Source of the DNA: a bacterium
GTDB taxonomy: Bacteria; SZUA-182; SZUA-191; JAJRXT01
DNA length: 44,769 bases
NCBI GenBank assembly: GCA_024277675.1
Contig: JAJRUS010000031.1
Coordinates: forward strand, 1-44,769
Direction: 5' to 3'
Position numbers and translations under genes: made by a program. Below the pieces are notes generated by a model, which did no database searches, was not told the DNA's origin, and saw only the letters and a list, made by a program, of their open reading frames with translations. Of the stretch, positions 17,734 through 26,379 are shown in pieces (positions within the stretch are counted from its first letter, which is position 1; each line of letters opens with the position of its first letter).

Positions 17734-17772
17734 GGGGACATGTCCCCAAGGGGTCTTTTGACCCTAATTTTT
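17734..17772 (+). terminator. Two adjacent palindromes, the second terminator-like
   Basis: GGGGACATGTCCCC (17734-17747) is a perfect 14-base palindrome, followed by the hairpin GGGTC-TTTT-GACCC (17751-17764) and TAATTTTT. It lies between the second cNMP-domain gene and nuoJ and could end or attenuate transcription of the nuoA-F part of the locus. Confidence 0.55.
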
Positions 17773-17801
17773 AAGGTGTCCATTATATTAAGCCGGAGTA
17801 A

Positions 17802-18326
17802 TTGGATTTGATACATTTATTCTTTTTAATGTTTTCCTTGATCGCCGTAATTGCTTCATGGCGGGTAGTAGCGGCAAAGCACATAATCCATGCTGTTTTA
17901 TGGCTGGTGGTTACCTTTTTCTCCACGGCATGTTTATTTGTTATGCTGGGAGCCGAGTTTTTAGCCGCTATTCAGATTCTGGTATATGCGGGCGCCATCA
18001 TAATTTTATATGTATTTGCTATTATGTTGGTGAATGTTAAAGACTTGGATATAAAGGCCCATTTTCATAAACACCGACGCCTGGCTAAGTTGTTGGGCCT
18101 GGTAATCTTTGCTGAGCTGGGGCTGGTGTTTTTGCAGCGTTTTACGTTTTTACAGGCAAAAGGGCCATTGGCTGTCCAGCAGGCTGAATGGGGAGGAAAT
18201 TCCGAAGTAATCGGGCGCCTGCTGTACACTGATTATATTTTGCCCTTTGAATTGGCATCCATAATCCTTTTAGTGGCCATCATCGGAGCGGTAGTGCTGG
18301 CCATTACTCAGGAGAAGCGGGCATGA
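17802..18326 (+). CDS. nuoJ: NADH-quinone oxidoreductase subunit J
   Basis: The protein of 174 aa (172 if the second TTG at 17808 is used; GGAG is at 17795) has five hydrophobic helices, with [24 protein letters not shown] in the third, the NuoJ signature containing the pi-bulge helix. Its stop overlaps the nuoK start in ATGA. No ATG is available near the start, so TTG initiation is assumed. Confidence 0.93.
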   Translation: MDLIHLFFLMFSLIAVIASWRVVAAKHIIHAVLWLVVTFFSTACLFVMLGAEFLAAIQILVYAGAIIILYVFAIMLVNVKDLDIKAHFHKHRRLAKLLGLVIFAELGLVFLQRFTFLQAKGPLAVQQAEWGGNSEVIGRLLYTDYILPFELASIILLVAIIGAVVLAITQEKRA

Positions 18327-18625
18327 TTTCATTAAATTGGTACTTAGTGGTGAGCGCGTTATTATTTTGCATCGGCTTAATAGGGGTGTTGGTTAAGCGC
18401 AACGTGATAATGGTATTCCTCTGCCTGGAATTAATGCTTAATGCAGCCAACCTCAGTCTGGTGGCTTTTTCAGATTATCTGGGTAATATTCAGGGACAGA
18501 TTTTTACTATTTTTAATATTACCGTAGCTGCGGCCGAAGCGGTGGTAGGGCTGGCCATCATCATTTCTCTTTATCGCAATCGGGCAATGACTAATGTAGA
18601 TGATTTCAACCTGTTGAAATGGTAG
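18323..18625 (+). CDS. nuoK: NADH-quinone oxidoreductase subunit K
   Basis: The 100-aa protein has three transmembrane helices with the conserved membrane glutamates in [15 protein letters not shown] and [13 protein letters not shown], which are part of the proton path. Length is normal. It overlaps nuoJ by four bases, so translation is coupled. Confidence 0.96.
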   Translation: MISLNWYLVVSALLFCIGLIGVLVKRNVIMVFLCLELMLNAANLSLVAFSDYLGNIQGQIFTIFNITVAAAEAVVGLAIIISLYRNRAMTNVDDFNLLKW

Positions 18626-18742
18626 ATATAATCTGGTTTTGAAGGCAGGGTTTTCTCTGTTTGATATAAGAATATTTAATTAATGCTTTTTGCAGATTAT
18701 CAGGGCGTAGAAGTTTTATTGTAGTAGGAGAAGGGGGCGTAG

Positions 18743-20227
18743 TTGGAATTATTAGTTATAATTCTTATACCTGTTATCAGTACCATTCTGATTTGTACCA
18801 TTGGTCGAAAGTCCATCTGGCTGAGAAACACATTAGTACTGATTCCGGCGGTGGTGGATTTCATTCTGATAGCCTACTTAGTCCGGCAGGTAATCAACGG
18901 CGCCAGTTACTCCCTGAACCTGGTAGACCTCCCCTATTTTGCCATTAAGTTCAGTATAGATCCATTCTCAGCCTATATGGCCTTATCCATGACCTTCCTG
19001 TGGATACTCACCGACATTTATTCTTTCGGTTATATGGCTCATGAACACGCCCAAATTAGCTATTACGCCTCGCTTACTCTTAACATAACCGCCGCCATGG
19101 GCATTGTATTTGCCACTAATTTAATAACCTTCTTCATATTTTTTGAGTTGTTGACCATTGCAGTTTATCCGCTGGTGGTCCATGAGGAGACAGAGAAGGC
19201 ATATAAAGCCGGCATTATGTATGGGGTTTATCTGCTGTCCGGTGGGGCGGCGGTGTTGTTTGGCACGGTTATCTTGTATAACCTTACCGGTACCATACAG
19301 TTTGTGCCCGGCGGTATTCCGGCATTAGCTTCCCAAAGCAAGTTTATGCTTACCGTACTGTTTGTCTTGTTTACCGTTGGTTTTGGCTTTAAAGCCGGGT
19401 TGGTGCCATTGCATACCTGGCTGCCGGAAGCGATGATCGCCCCTACGCCGATTAGTGCGTTGTTACACGCAGTGGCAGTGGTAAATGTAGGCGTATTCGG
19501 TTTTATCCGGGTGATTTATAATGTATTTGGCGCCCAACTTTATCAGCAAATGGGTTTCCACCATGTTATTGCCGTGCTGGCCTCGATTACCATTATTTAT
19601 GCAGCGGTTAAAGGTCTGCGGCAGAAGGAAATCAAGCAGATGCTGGCCATGTCTACGGTTAACCAGCTTTCGTTTATGTTAATCGGGATAGCATCTGTAT
19701 CCCTGGCCAGTCGATTGGGAGGACTGCTTCACATTTATTTTCACGCTATTATGAAAATCACCCTGTTCTACTGCGCCGGGGCCATTATGACCCAAAGCAA
19801 AAATAAGTATTTGTCCAAAATGGGTGGATTGGCTAAGCATATGCCCATTACCATGACTTGTTTTGCCATTGCCGCCATTGGCATAATCGGTTTGCCTCCG
19901 GTATGCGGTTGGGTCAGCAAATGGTACTTGATGGAAGGCTATTTTAATCAGGGAGAGCCTATATTCTCAATCATCCTTATATTGAGCGGGGTTATCGAAC
20001 TGGGCTTTTTTGCGCCGCCGATAATAGCGGCCTTCTTCAAAGAAGAGGAACCGGGAGCCTTCCAATTCGAACGCGATACCTCCAAGTTCGGCAATGAAGC
20101 TCCCTGGACAATGTTGCTGCCGATTGTAATCGTGACTATTCTGGCGGTTGTTTTCGGGGTGTGGGGTTCGGTTCCCCATTATCTTGTTAAACCGGCCTTA
20201 GCCGGACTTATGGGTCAGAGTTTTTAG
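18743..20227 (+). CDS. Antiporter-like proton-pumping subunit (NuoN/NuoM/MrpD type)
   Basis: The 494-aa polytopic protein has about 14 hydrophobic segments and the proton-conducting membrane transporter motifs: FFELLTIAVYPLVVHEETEKAYKAG with the key helix-5 Glu, GFGFKAGLVPLHTWLPEAMIAPTPISALLHA with the helix-7/8 Lys and His, and KEIKQMLAMSTVNQLSFML. MrpD- and HyfF-type sequences look closest to me, but the context makes it one of the complex I pumping subunits. Translation starts at TTG after a strong GGAGAAGGGGG. It is separated from nuoK by 117 non-coding bases. Confidence 0.88.
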   Translation: MELLVIILIPVISTILICTIGRKSIWLRNTLVLIPAVVDFILIAYLVRQVINGASYSLNLVDLPYFAIKFSIDPFSAYMALSMTFLWILTDIYSFGYMAHEHAQISYYASLTLNITAAMGIVFATNLITFFIFFELLTIAVYPLVVHEETEKAYKAGIMYGVYLLSGGAAVLFGTVILYNLTGTIQFVPGGIPALASQSKFMLTVLFVLFTVGFGFKAGLVPLHTWLPEAMIAPTPISALLHAVAVVNVGVFGFIRVIYNVFGAQLYQQMGFHHVIAVLASITIIYAAVKGLRQKEIKQMLAMSTVNQLSFMLIGIASVSLASRLGGLLHIYFHAIMKITLFYCAGAIMTQSKNKYLSKMGGLAKHMPITMTCFAIAAIGIIGLPPVCGWVSKWYLMEGYFNQGEPIFSIILILSGVIELGFFAPPIIAAFFKEEEPGAFQFERDTSKFGNEAPWTMLLPIVIVTILAVVFGVWGSVPHYLVKPALAGLMGQSF

Positions 20228-20230
20228 TCT

Positions 20231-20255
20231 GATCTATTCATGAATTCAGCTAACT
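20231..20255 (+). repeat. Intergenic repeat, copy B (between antiporter subunit genes)
   Basis: This stretch starts GATCTATTCATGAATTCAGC and is nearly identical to 8427-8451 upstream of nuoA. It lies directly after the first antiporter gene and is followed by a second repeat element at 20304-20333. Confidence 0.6.
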
Positions 20256-20303
20256 CAAGTGGAAGCTGACAAACTTAAGGCGCTGAACCAAATATGGTTT
20301 TGC

Positions 20304-20333
20304 TGGTAATAATGCCCGCCCTTGTCGGGTTAA
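20304..20333 (+). repeat. Intergenic hairpin repeat, second copy
   Basis: The element matches 15311-15340 at 26 of 30 positions, with arms CCCG and CGGG. It ends ten bases before the ATG of the next antiporter subunit, so its TTAAGGAAG tail also supplies the ribosome-binding site. Confidence 0.6.
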
Positions 20334-20342
20334 GGAAGTCTC

Positions 20343-21839
20343 ATGGATAGTTATTTACCTTTTTTAGCTGTGTTGATTCCGGTAGTAGCCGCTCCGCTGG
20401 CGGGTATTTTGTCGGATAAGGTCAGCAACCGCTTTACGGTGCTTTGTACGGTGGTTACCTTTCTGGTAGTAGCTAAAATGTACCCGCTCGTCAGTCAAGG
20501 CTTGATTTTAGAGCAGGCATTCGATACCGGGTTGCGGCTGAAACTATCATTTATGGCGGATTCTTTGAGCCTGCTGGTGGGGATGGCGAGTATTGGCCTA
20601 TGGATGCTGGCCAGTTTCTATTCAGTAGAGTATATGCTTCATGAGCATCATCAGCGCCGCTATAATCTGTTCTCGCTATTATCCCTGGCGGGAACCCTGG
20701 GAGTGGTGTTTACCCGCAATCTGTTTACCCTGTATATTTTCTTCGAGATGTTGAGTATGGCTTCTTATGTGATGGTGGTGCATGAGCAGACTAAGGAGGC
20801 AAATAAGGCCGGAGTTAAATATCTCTTCATGGGTATCGGCGGCGGCCTGATTTTACTTCTTTCAATAGTAGCCACTTACAGCATTACGGGAACCTGCGAT
20901 CTGGTAGAGTTGGCCCGCATGAAGAATGCCCTGGCGGGTCATCCTTATACCCCCTTAATACTGTTTGGGTATGTAATTGGATTCGGCGCTAAAGCGGGTA
21001 TTTTTCCGGTACATATCTGGCTGCCGGACGCCCACCCGGTGGCGCCTTCTCCGGCTTCGGCCCTGCTTTCGGGAGTCATGATCAAGGCCGGCGCCTATGG
21101 CATCATCCGGGCTGTTATTACTATAGTAGGCCTGGAGGTACTCGGGCAGCAGCCGATAATTCTAATAATAATGGTAATGGGAATGATCAATATCTTTCTC
21201 GGTTCGGCCATGGCTATGAAACAGACAGATATAAAGCGTATGCTGGCATATTCCAGTATTTCCCAGATCGGGTATATTATTCTGGGCCTGACATTGCTGA
21301 CTCCTTTGGGGTTGCTTGGCGGGGTGGTGCATATTTTTAATCACGCCATTATCAAGGGCACCCTGTTTCTGTGTGCGGGAGCCTTTATCCACCAACTGGG
21401 GGTGCGTCAACTGGATGAGCTTAAGGGAATCGGTAAACGCATGCCTCTGACCACGCTTTGTTTTTCTATGGGAGCCTTGTCTATGATAGGTCTGCCGCCC
21501 TTTAACGGTTTTATCAGCAAATGGTTTCTGGCTTTGGGAACCTTACAGGTAGCTAAAGCCGGTTCCTATAATATGGGAATTGGAATATTGGCGCTGCTGG
21601 TGTTGCTCTTAAGCAGCTTTATGAATCTGATATATTATGGCCCTATAGTTTATAGGGCTTGGTTTGCAGAAGCAGATACGGGAAAAATTAAAGGAACCGC
21701 TGAACAATCAAGTTCAGATCCCGGGCTTTGGATGATGGTGCCGTTATTGATTTTGGGGTTTGGCACCTTGTTTTTCGGGATTTTCCCACAATTGCCGGTG
21801 CAACTGGCGCGGCAGTTCAGTTTGTTATGTTTTCGATAA
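20343..21839 (+). CDS. nuoM: Antiporter-like proton-pumping subunit (NuoM/MrpD type)
   Basis: The 498-aa polytopic protein carries FFEMLSMASYVMVVHEQTKEANKAG, GFGAKAGIFPVHIWLPDAHPVAPSPASALLSG and KQTDIKRMLAYSSISQIGYIILG, the diagnostic Glu, Lys and His positions of proton-conducting antiporter-like subunits. About 14 helices are apparent. AAGGAAG lies seven to ten bases before the ATG. Assignment as M rather than N or a MrpD-like subunit is by position and is uncertain. The next gene overlaps its last 13 bases if the ATG at 21827 is used. Confidence 0.87.
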   Translation: MDSYLPFLAVLIPVVAAPLAGILSDKVSNRFTVLCTVVTFLVVAKMYPLVSQGLILEQAFDTGLRLKLSFMADSLSLLVGMASIGLWMLASFYSVEYMLHEHHQRRYNLFSLLSLAGTLGVVFTRNLFTLYIFFEMLSMASYVMVVHEQTKEANKAGVKYLFMGIGGGLILLLSIVATYSITGTCDLVELARMKNALAGHPYTPLILFGYVIGFGAKAGIFPVHIWLPDAHPVAPSPASALLSGVMIKAGAYGIIRAVITIVGLEVLGQQPIILIIMVMGMINIFLGSAMAMKQTDIKRMLAYSSISQIGYIILGLTLLTPLGLLGGVVHIFNHAIIKGTLFLCAGAFIHQLGVRQLDELKGIGKRMPLTTLCFSMGALSMIGLPPFNGFISKWFLALGTLQVAKAGSYNMGIGILALLVLLLSSFMNLIYYGPIVYRAWFAEADTGKIKGTAEQSSSDPGLWMMVPLLILGFGTLFFGIFPQLPVQLARQFSLLCFR

Positions 21840-22285
21840 AGGGTATTGCGTTGATACGAAAATCCTGGTTTTGGTGTATGCCGGTTATAAGCTCGGCGCT
21901 GATTGCCGGTTCGGTGTGGGCCTCCGGTGGGGAAGGCGGCGGGGGCGGGGAAACCGCCGGGCATGGGGTGCCCTTTTCCTATATAGTGGGTTGGCTGATG
22001 TTGTTGTGTGTGCTGGCGGTTGGCTGGCGGGCGTATAAGAAGACCCGCCCCGCCGCTGAGGTTGCCTCAGGGGAATCTGCCCCGGCGGTACATCGAGGGG
22101 CGGCGGCGCCGGCGCTGTTGATGCTGGTGGTGGCGGCTTTGTTTTTAACCGAGAGTTTATCGGCCATGGGCAGTTATCATGAGTCGTTTTTATTGGCGTG
22201 GCCGCGCTTTTTGCTTAAAATGGGCGGCGGGGTGTTATTGATGTTTTATGGTCTTAGTTTCATGCATGGGCATGATGAGCATTAG
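21827..22285 (+). CDS. Small membrane protein of unknown family between antiporter subunits
   Basis: I do not recognise this protein of about 152 aa. It has a signal-like or first membrane helix (about 13-30), a glycine-rich stretch GEGGGGGETAGHG, then a second helix, a basic Ala/Pro-rich loop, and two further hydrophobic segments ending in FMHGHDEH. The ATG at 21827 overlaps the previous gene by 13 bases; a TTG at 21851 is an alternative. AGGAGAG after it serves the NuoL-like gene nine bases downstream, so it is likely cotranslated and may be an accessory membrane subunit of this complex (inference). Its DNA is markedly G-rich compared with genes before 21.8 kb. Confidence 0.65.
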   Translation: MFSIKGIALIRKSWFWCMPVISSALIAGSVWASGGEGGGGGETAGHGVPFSYIVGWLMLLCVLAVGWRAYKKTRPAAEVASGESAPAVHRGAAAPALLMLVVAALFLTESLSAMGSYHESFLLAWPRFLLKMGGGVLLMFYGLSFMHGHDEH

Positions 22286-22294
22286 GAGAGCAGT

Positions 22295-24898
22295 GTGAGT
22301 CGTTTTAGAATCATACCGTTGGTGGCGGCGCTGATGTTGTTTAGTCTGGGGCTGGGGGGGCTGGGTATGGCCTGGGCTGAGCAGAGTCATGAGCCGGCGC
22401 AAGAGGCGGCGGTTACTGAACATGCGGTGGCGGAAGAGGGCCATGAATATGTCGGCGGGGAGGGTACCAAGGCCCCGCTGTTGACGCCCGCGGTGAATGT
22501 TCGGGCGCTGTTCCCGATGCTGGCCATTCTGGCGCCGCTGCTGGGTGCGCTGGGGATATTGCTTGGCGGCCGGAATCCGGGCTTACGCAAAGGTTTCTTG
22601 GTGGGTGGTTGCGGGCTGAGTTTCATTATACTGCTTTATATGTTTTACCCGGTGATAAGGGGGGTGAATATCGGCGGGCGTTTCTATCAGGGGTTGGGGG
22701 CTGAGTTTTCTTTCCTGCCCGGTTTCCCGATGACTTTTAAGGTGGATGCGGCGGCCCTGGTGGTAGCCCTGGTGACTTCCTTCCTGTGGCTGGTGACGGC
22801 CATCTACAGTATGGATTATATGAAGATCGAGGGTAAAGAGGCCCGCTTTGCCTTCTTTAGTCTGCTGACCTTGTCGGCCGATCTGGGGGTTTTGCTGGCC
22901 GGGGATTTCCTGACCCTGTTTTTCTTCTTCGAGGGATTGGTAATCTTCCCTTACGTCCTGCTGGCCCACCGGGAGGATGAGGGGGCGTTGCGAGGGGCCA
23001 ACAATTACCTGTACTTAGGGCTGCTTTCAGGGCTTTCGCTGATATTGGGGATTATGCTGCTCTATAACTATACCGGCAGTGTGGACATCAAGCTCCTGGG
23101 GGTGGTGGCCGGCAAGCAGTTGACGCCCAGCATCAAGTACTGGATTACGGCTTTGATGATCGCCGGTTTCGGGGTGAAGGCCGGGATTATTCCGCTTCAT
23201 ATCTGGATGCCCACCGCTTATCCCAAGGCGCCCAATACCGCCTGTGCGCTCTCTTCGGGGGGCATGATAAAGGCCGGCGCCTATGGCATCTTCCGGGTAG
23301 TGAATATGCTGTTTGTGCCTCAGATTTGGAATAAGCTGCAACTGATACCTTTAGAGACTATCGGCTATACCGTAATCTGGATAGGCACGGTTACTATGTT
23401 TCTGGGGGTTTTGTGTGCTTTAATCTCGGAGAACTCCAACCGGATGCTGGGCTTTCACAGTGTGTCACAGATGGGTTACATCGTGATGGGCATCGGTTGC
23501 GCCGCCTATATGGGGGCTGATGGGGCCATGGGTCTGGCGGGCGCCCTCTATCATATCGTGAACCATGCCTTGTTCAAGGCCAGCTTGTTTCTGTGTGTGG
23601 GGGCGGTTTTCTTCCATACCCGCGAGCTTAACATGTACAAACTGGGTGGTTTATGGCGCAACATGCCGGTAGCGGCAATCGGGCTGTTTATCGCCGTGTG
23701 TGGCATTTCCGGTATTCCCGGTTTCAACGGCTTTGCCAGTAAAACCATGCTGCATCATGCGATTCTGGAAGCTTATGAACATTCAGCCCAGTTATTGGGC
23801 GGGGTTAAGGACATCAAACTCAAATTTGTAGAGATTATTTTCATGCTCACCGCCGCCGGCACCTTCGCCTCCAACATCAAGCTTTTTATGCTGATCTTTA
23901 TGGGTAAGCGCCGGCCGGAGCATGATGCGGTGCCTAAGTCGCCGCGCTTTATCAGCTGGGCCATTATAATGCTGTCGGTCAGCATAGTATTGATCGGGCT
24001 GTTTCCCAACTGGCTGTTGAACAACTTTATCGGGCCGGCCCTGGGGGCCTTCAATTTTAATCCCAACTCCCAGGGATACCAACTGATATATAACCTGCAA
24101 AGCGCCCAGCCAAAGTCCTTGTTGCCGCTTTTATATACGGTGGGCCAGGTGGCGGGCGCCTGGTCGCAGGTATTGCACAACCTGACAGGAGTCGGTACAG
24201 CCGTACTCCTGGGAGGCATGTACTTCATACCCGGAATCTATCTGGGCTGGTTCCACATCCAGGTACCGCTGAAACTCCAATTCGAATATTACTATGTCCT
24301 GATTTTCCGGGGCTTCAAGTGGGTTTGCCTCAAGCCTGTTTCGGCTTTTTCTGAAATGATAGATCGTATTGTGCCGGCATTACTAACCGATATGTGGCTG
24401 CCATTATCTAATCCAGTTTCTTCATTATCCGCCCGAATAAATAATTACATAAATAATCACCTGCCCGGCACGGATCCGGCTACAACCTCGACCGCACAAG
24501 GGGAAGAATCCGTCAGCCGGACTTATACAAAAGTCCATGCCAGATTCAGCTTCAAGTTTGAACGTCCCCGTACCAGGAAGGAACAGCCCTGGCAATTAAT
24601 CGTAGCCGGAATATATCTGCTGTTCTCCGATATCGCCGCCAAATTTGATTTCGGGGTATTGGATAGAATTGTAAATGAAATAAGCCGGCTGACACACCTG
24701 ATCAGTAAGGCTTCACTCTTCATCGATACTCATATAATTGAAGGAATTATTAATGGAACCGTAAAGTCGGTAGATAATAGCAGTAACCTGTTTAAGCGGG
24801 CTCAAACCGGAAGGATTCAAAATTATTTATTTACCATCTTGTTAGGATTATTGGCTATCGTCACTTTATATGTATGGGAATTATGGAATTACAAATAA
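22295..24898 (+). CDS. nuoL: NuoL-like proton-pumping subunit with N-terminal signal-like extension and long C-terminal arm
   Basis: The 867-aa protein is much longer than typical NuoL (about 610-700). Residues 1-28 resemble a signal peptide ending MAWAEQ, followed by about 35 acidic, His-containing residues before the first canonical helix. The antiporter core has FFEGLVIFPYVLLAHREDEGALRGA and GFGVKAGIIPLHIWMPTAYPKAPNTACALSSG. The last 200 residues contain a low-hydrophobicity linker and then the NuoL-type end: an amphipathic lateral-helix-like stretch, FIDTHIIEGIINGTV, FKRAQTGRIQNYLFTILLGLL. That ending supports assignment as L. The GTG start has AGGAGAG upstream. Codon composition changes from G-rich to AT-rich near 24.35 kb, inside the gene. 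Confidence 0.87.
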   Translation: MSRFRIIPLVAALMLFSLGLGGLGMAWAEQSHEPAQEAAVTEHAVAEEGHEYVGGEGTKAPLLTPAVNVRALFPMLAILAPLLGALGILLGGRNPGLRKGFLVGGCGLSFIILLYMFYPVIRGVNIGGRFYQGLGAEFSFLPGFPMTFKVDAAALVVALVTSFLWLVTAIYSMDYMKIEGKEARFAFFSLLTLSADLGVLLAGDFLTLFFFFEGLVIFPYVLLAHREDEGALRGANNYLYLGLLSGLSLILGIMLLYNYTGSVDIKLLGVVAGKQLTPSIKYWITALMIAGFGVKAGIIPLHIWMPTAYPKAPNTACALSSGGMIKAGAYGIFRVVNMLFVPQIWNKLQLIPLETIGYTVIWIGTVTMFLGVLCALISENSNRMLGFHSVSQMGYIVMGIGCAAYMGADGAMGLAGALYHIVNHALFKASLFLCVGAVFFHTRELNMYKLGGLWRNMPVAAIGLFIAVCGISGIPGFNGFASKTMLHHAILEAYEHSAQLLGGVKDIKLKFVEIIFMLTAAGTFASNIKLFMLIFMGKRRPEHDAVPKSPRFISWAIIMLSVSIVLIGLFPNWLLNNFIGPALGAFNFNPNSQGYQLIYNLQSAQPKSLLPLLYTVGQVAGAWSQVLHNLTGVGTAVLLGGMYFIPGIYLGWFHIQVPLKLQFEYYYVLIFRGFKWVCLKPVSAFSEMIDRIVPALLTDMWLPLSNPVSSLSARINNYINNHLPGTDPATTSTAQGEESVSRTYTKVHARFSFKFERPRTRKEQPWQLIVAGIYLLFSDIAAKFDFGVLDRIVNEISRLTHLISKASLFIDTHIIEGIINGTVKSVDNSSNLFKRAQTGRIQNYLFTILLGLLAIVTLYVWELWNYK

Positions 24899-25264
24899 GC
24901 ATTTTTCAGTATATTTGCTGTTTTTAACATATAGCAACGCTGTTATAGTAATACTTAGCGTGATTTTTACTGGATTTGTGACATAAGTAACCATAAATAG
25001 TGCTGGTTCACGGTACCTAAAAACCAATAATCCAATCAGTGCCTATCAGGTATTACCGGGTGCTTGGCATTGATTCATGCTTATAATTCAAGCATATACC
25101 CCCTGCTACCGGTATCATTTTCCCTTTATTACAAAACTATACGCTAAATTCTTGGGTGGGAAATTCAATTTTTTAAAAAATTGCTTAACAAATTTATTAT
25201 TATTTGGTATAATGTAAATGTAGCGTGACATTTTTAAAGACTTGTTTAGGTTGAATGTTTAAGG
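24899..25264. other. Intergenic region after the nuo locus
   Basis: No gene is visible. A seven-pair hairpin can form at 24930-24947 without a T tract, and ATGCTT/AAGCAT arms occur around 25075-25097. The last 80 bases hold the pilin promoter. I see no riboswitch. Confidence 0.5.
25185..25213 (+). promoter_or_regulatory. Promoter upstream of the pilin-like gene
   Basis: TTAACA (25185-25190) and TATAAT (25208-25213) are separated by 17 bases, and the -10 box is preceded by TGG, an extended -10 form. This is one of the best promoter matches in the window. It would drive the pilin-like and lipoprotein genes. Confidence 0.7.
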
Positions 25265-25288
25265 TTGCGGACATGGATTAAGAAGAAA

Positions 25289-25813
25289 ATGGGAACTTTC
25301 AGGCTTAAAAAATTACTGACCCAATCTGGTTTTACCTTAATAGAATTTATGATTGTTATAGTATTAATAGCAATTTTAGCTGCGGTTGCATATCCGACTT
25401 ACATCAGATACATAAACCACGCTAAGGCGGCTGAGGCTCCCAACGTCATGACTGCACTGATTGAATATGCCGAAGGTTATGCGCGGGCCCATCCTGAAAT
25501 TACCACTACCGCTACTTATGCCGATTGGGGTATGTTAGGTACAGATGCAGAGACTGACATTGTCGATGGTGATTGGGTGGAAGAGGTGGTGGGAAATAAC
25601 AATGAATATTTCGACTATTTCTATAACGTGGATTGCGACATTGTCAACGGTACCTATACTGCTACCGGCCCCTGTATATTCGCCGCCGGAAGAGGCGGTG
25701 AATTTGCAGCGGAAGATGAACTGGTATATTTCTTAGACCCACTGGGCAACGGAACTATCGGTAATAACTGGTGGTCAGCCAATGAACGGCTGGTCGACAT
25801 AATACCGGATTGA
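25289..25813 (+). CDS. Type IV pilin-like protein (class III signal peptide)
   Basis: The 174-aa protein has a short basic leader, then G-FTLIEFMIVIVLIAILAAVAYPTYIRYINHAKAAEA, the prepilin cleavage site with Glu5 and the N-terminal polymerisation helix. The rest is a small acidic globular domain with two cysteines (VDCD and GPCIF) that could form a disulfide near the C-terminus. A TTG at 25265 would add eight residues; the ATG at 25289 gives a normal leader length. No prepilin peptidase, ATPase or secretin gene is nearby, so assembly must rely on genes elsewhere. Confidence 0.87.
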   Translation: MGTFRLKKLLTQSGFTLIEFMIVIVLIAILAAVAYPTYIRYINHAKAAEAPNVMTALIEYAEGYARAHPEITTTATYADWGMLGTDAETDIVDGDWVEEVVGNNNEYFDYFYNVDCDIVNGTYTATGPCIFAAGRGGEFAAEDELVYFLDPLGNGTIGNNWWSANERLVDIIPD

Positions 25814-25846
25814 TCATTACCCTTAAGTCAAGTAAGGCACATAATT

Positions 25847-26359
25847 ATGAGGAAAATATATTACTGCTTAGCCTTGCTTCTCTTTCTGGGTTGTTGGGGC
25901 TGTAGCGTACCACTTAAAACTACTATTCTAAAGCCCAAAGAATCTGATTTTAGAAATTATTCCATTCTGAAGATAACCGATTTAGTAAATGCTTCAGACA
26001 TAGAGGTATTAATTACACTTCCCGATAGGTTAGCCGAAGAAATCAGAAGCCGGGAATTATTCGATAAAGTGGAAAGAATTAAAAAAGTAACCAGGGCTTC
26101 CGGCGATAGACGCACCCTGGAACTTAAATTGACTGTGGTGGATTATAACCCCGGAACTACAGATAAAGGAGTCTGGTGGGGGGGCCGTATTGTCATCCAG
26201 TGTTCCATTATAGAAAAAATAACCAATAGCGAAATATTCAGAAGTGAAATGAGTCGCCCCCTTGATGTATATATGGCCAAAGACTTTGAACGTGGCTTTC
26301 TGGAAGTAAGTAACCGTATAGTTGAAGAGACTGCTAATCTTATAGAACAGAACTGGTAA
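25847..26359 (+). CDS. Small lipoprotein, possibly DUF4410-like
   Basis: The 170-aa protein has a lipoprotein-type signal with two candidate acylation cysteines (Cys16 in FLGC, Cys19 in CWGC), then a compact alpha/beta domain. The order of segments, such as SILKITDLVNASDIEVLITLPDRLAEEI, ELKLTVVDYNPGT and GGRIVIQCSII, resembles lipoproteins of the DUF4410 type, but that match is by eye. It lies 33 bases after the pilin-like gene and ends 20 bases from the stop of the convergent minus-strand operon. Confidence 0.7.
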   Translation: MRKIYYCLALLLFLGCWGCSVPLKTTILKPKESDFRNYSILKITDLVNASDIEVLITLPDRLAEEIRSRELFDKVERIKKVTRASGDRRTLELKLTVVDYNPGTTDKGVWWGGRIVIQCSIIEKITNSEIFRSEMSRPLDVYMAKDFERGFLEVSNRIVEETANLIEQNW

Positions 26360-26379
26360 GCCAAATACTACCCTTTAGC

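Noticed and set aside
24899-25264. Riboswitch or small RNA in the gap after nuoL
   Set aside because: I saw only short weak hairpins and no conserved riboswitch core.
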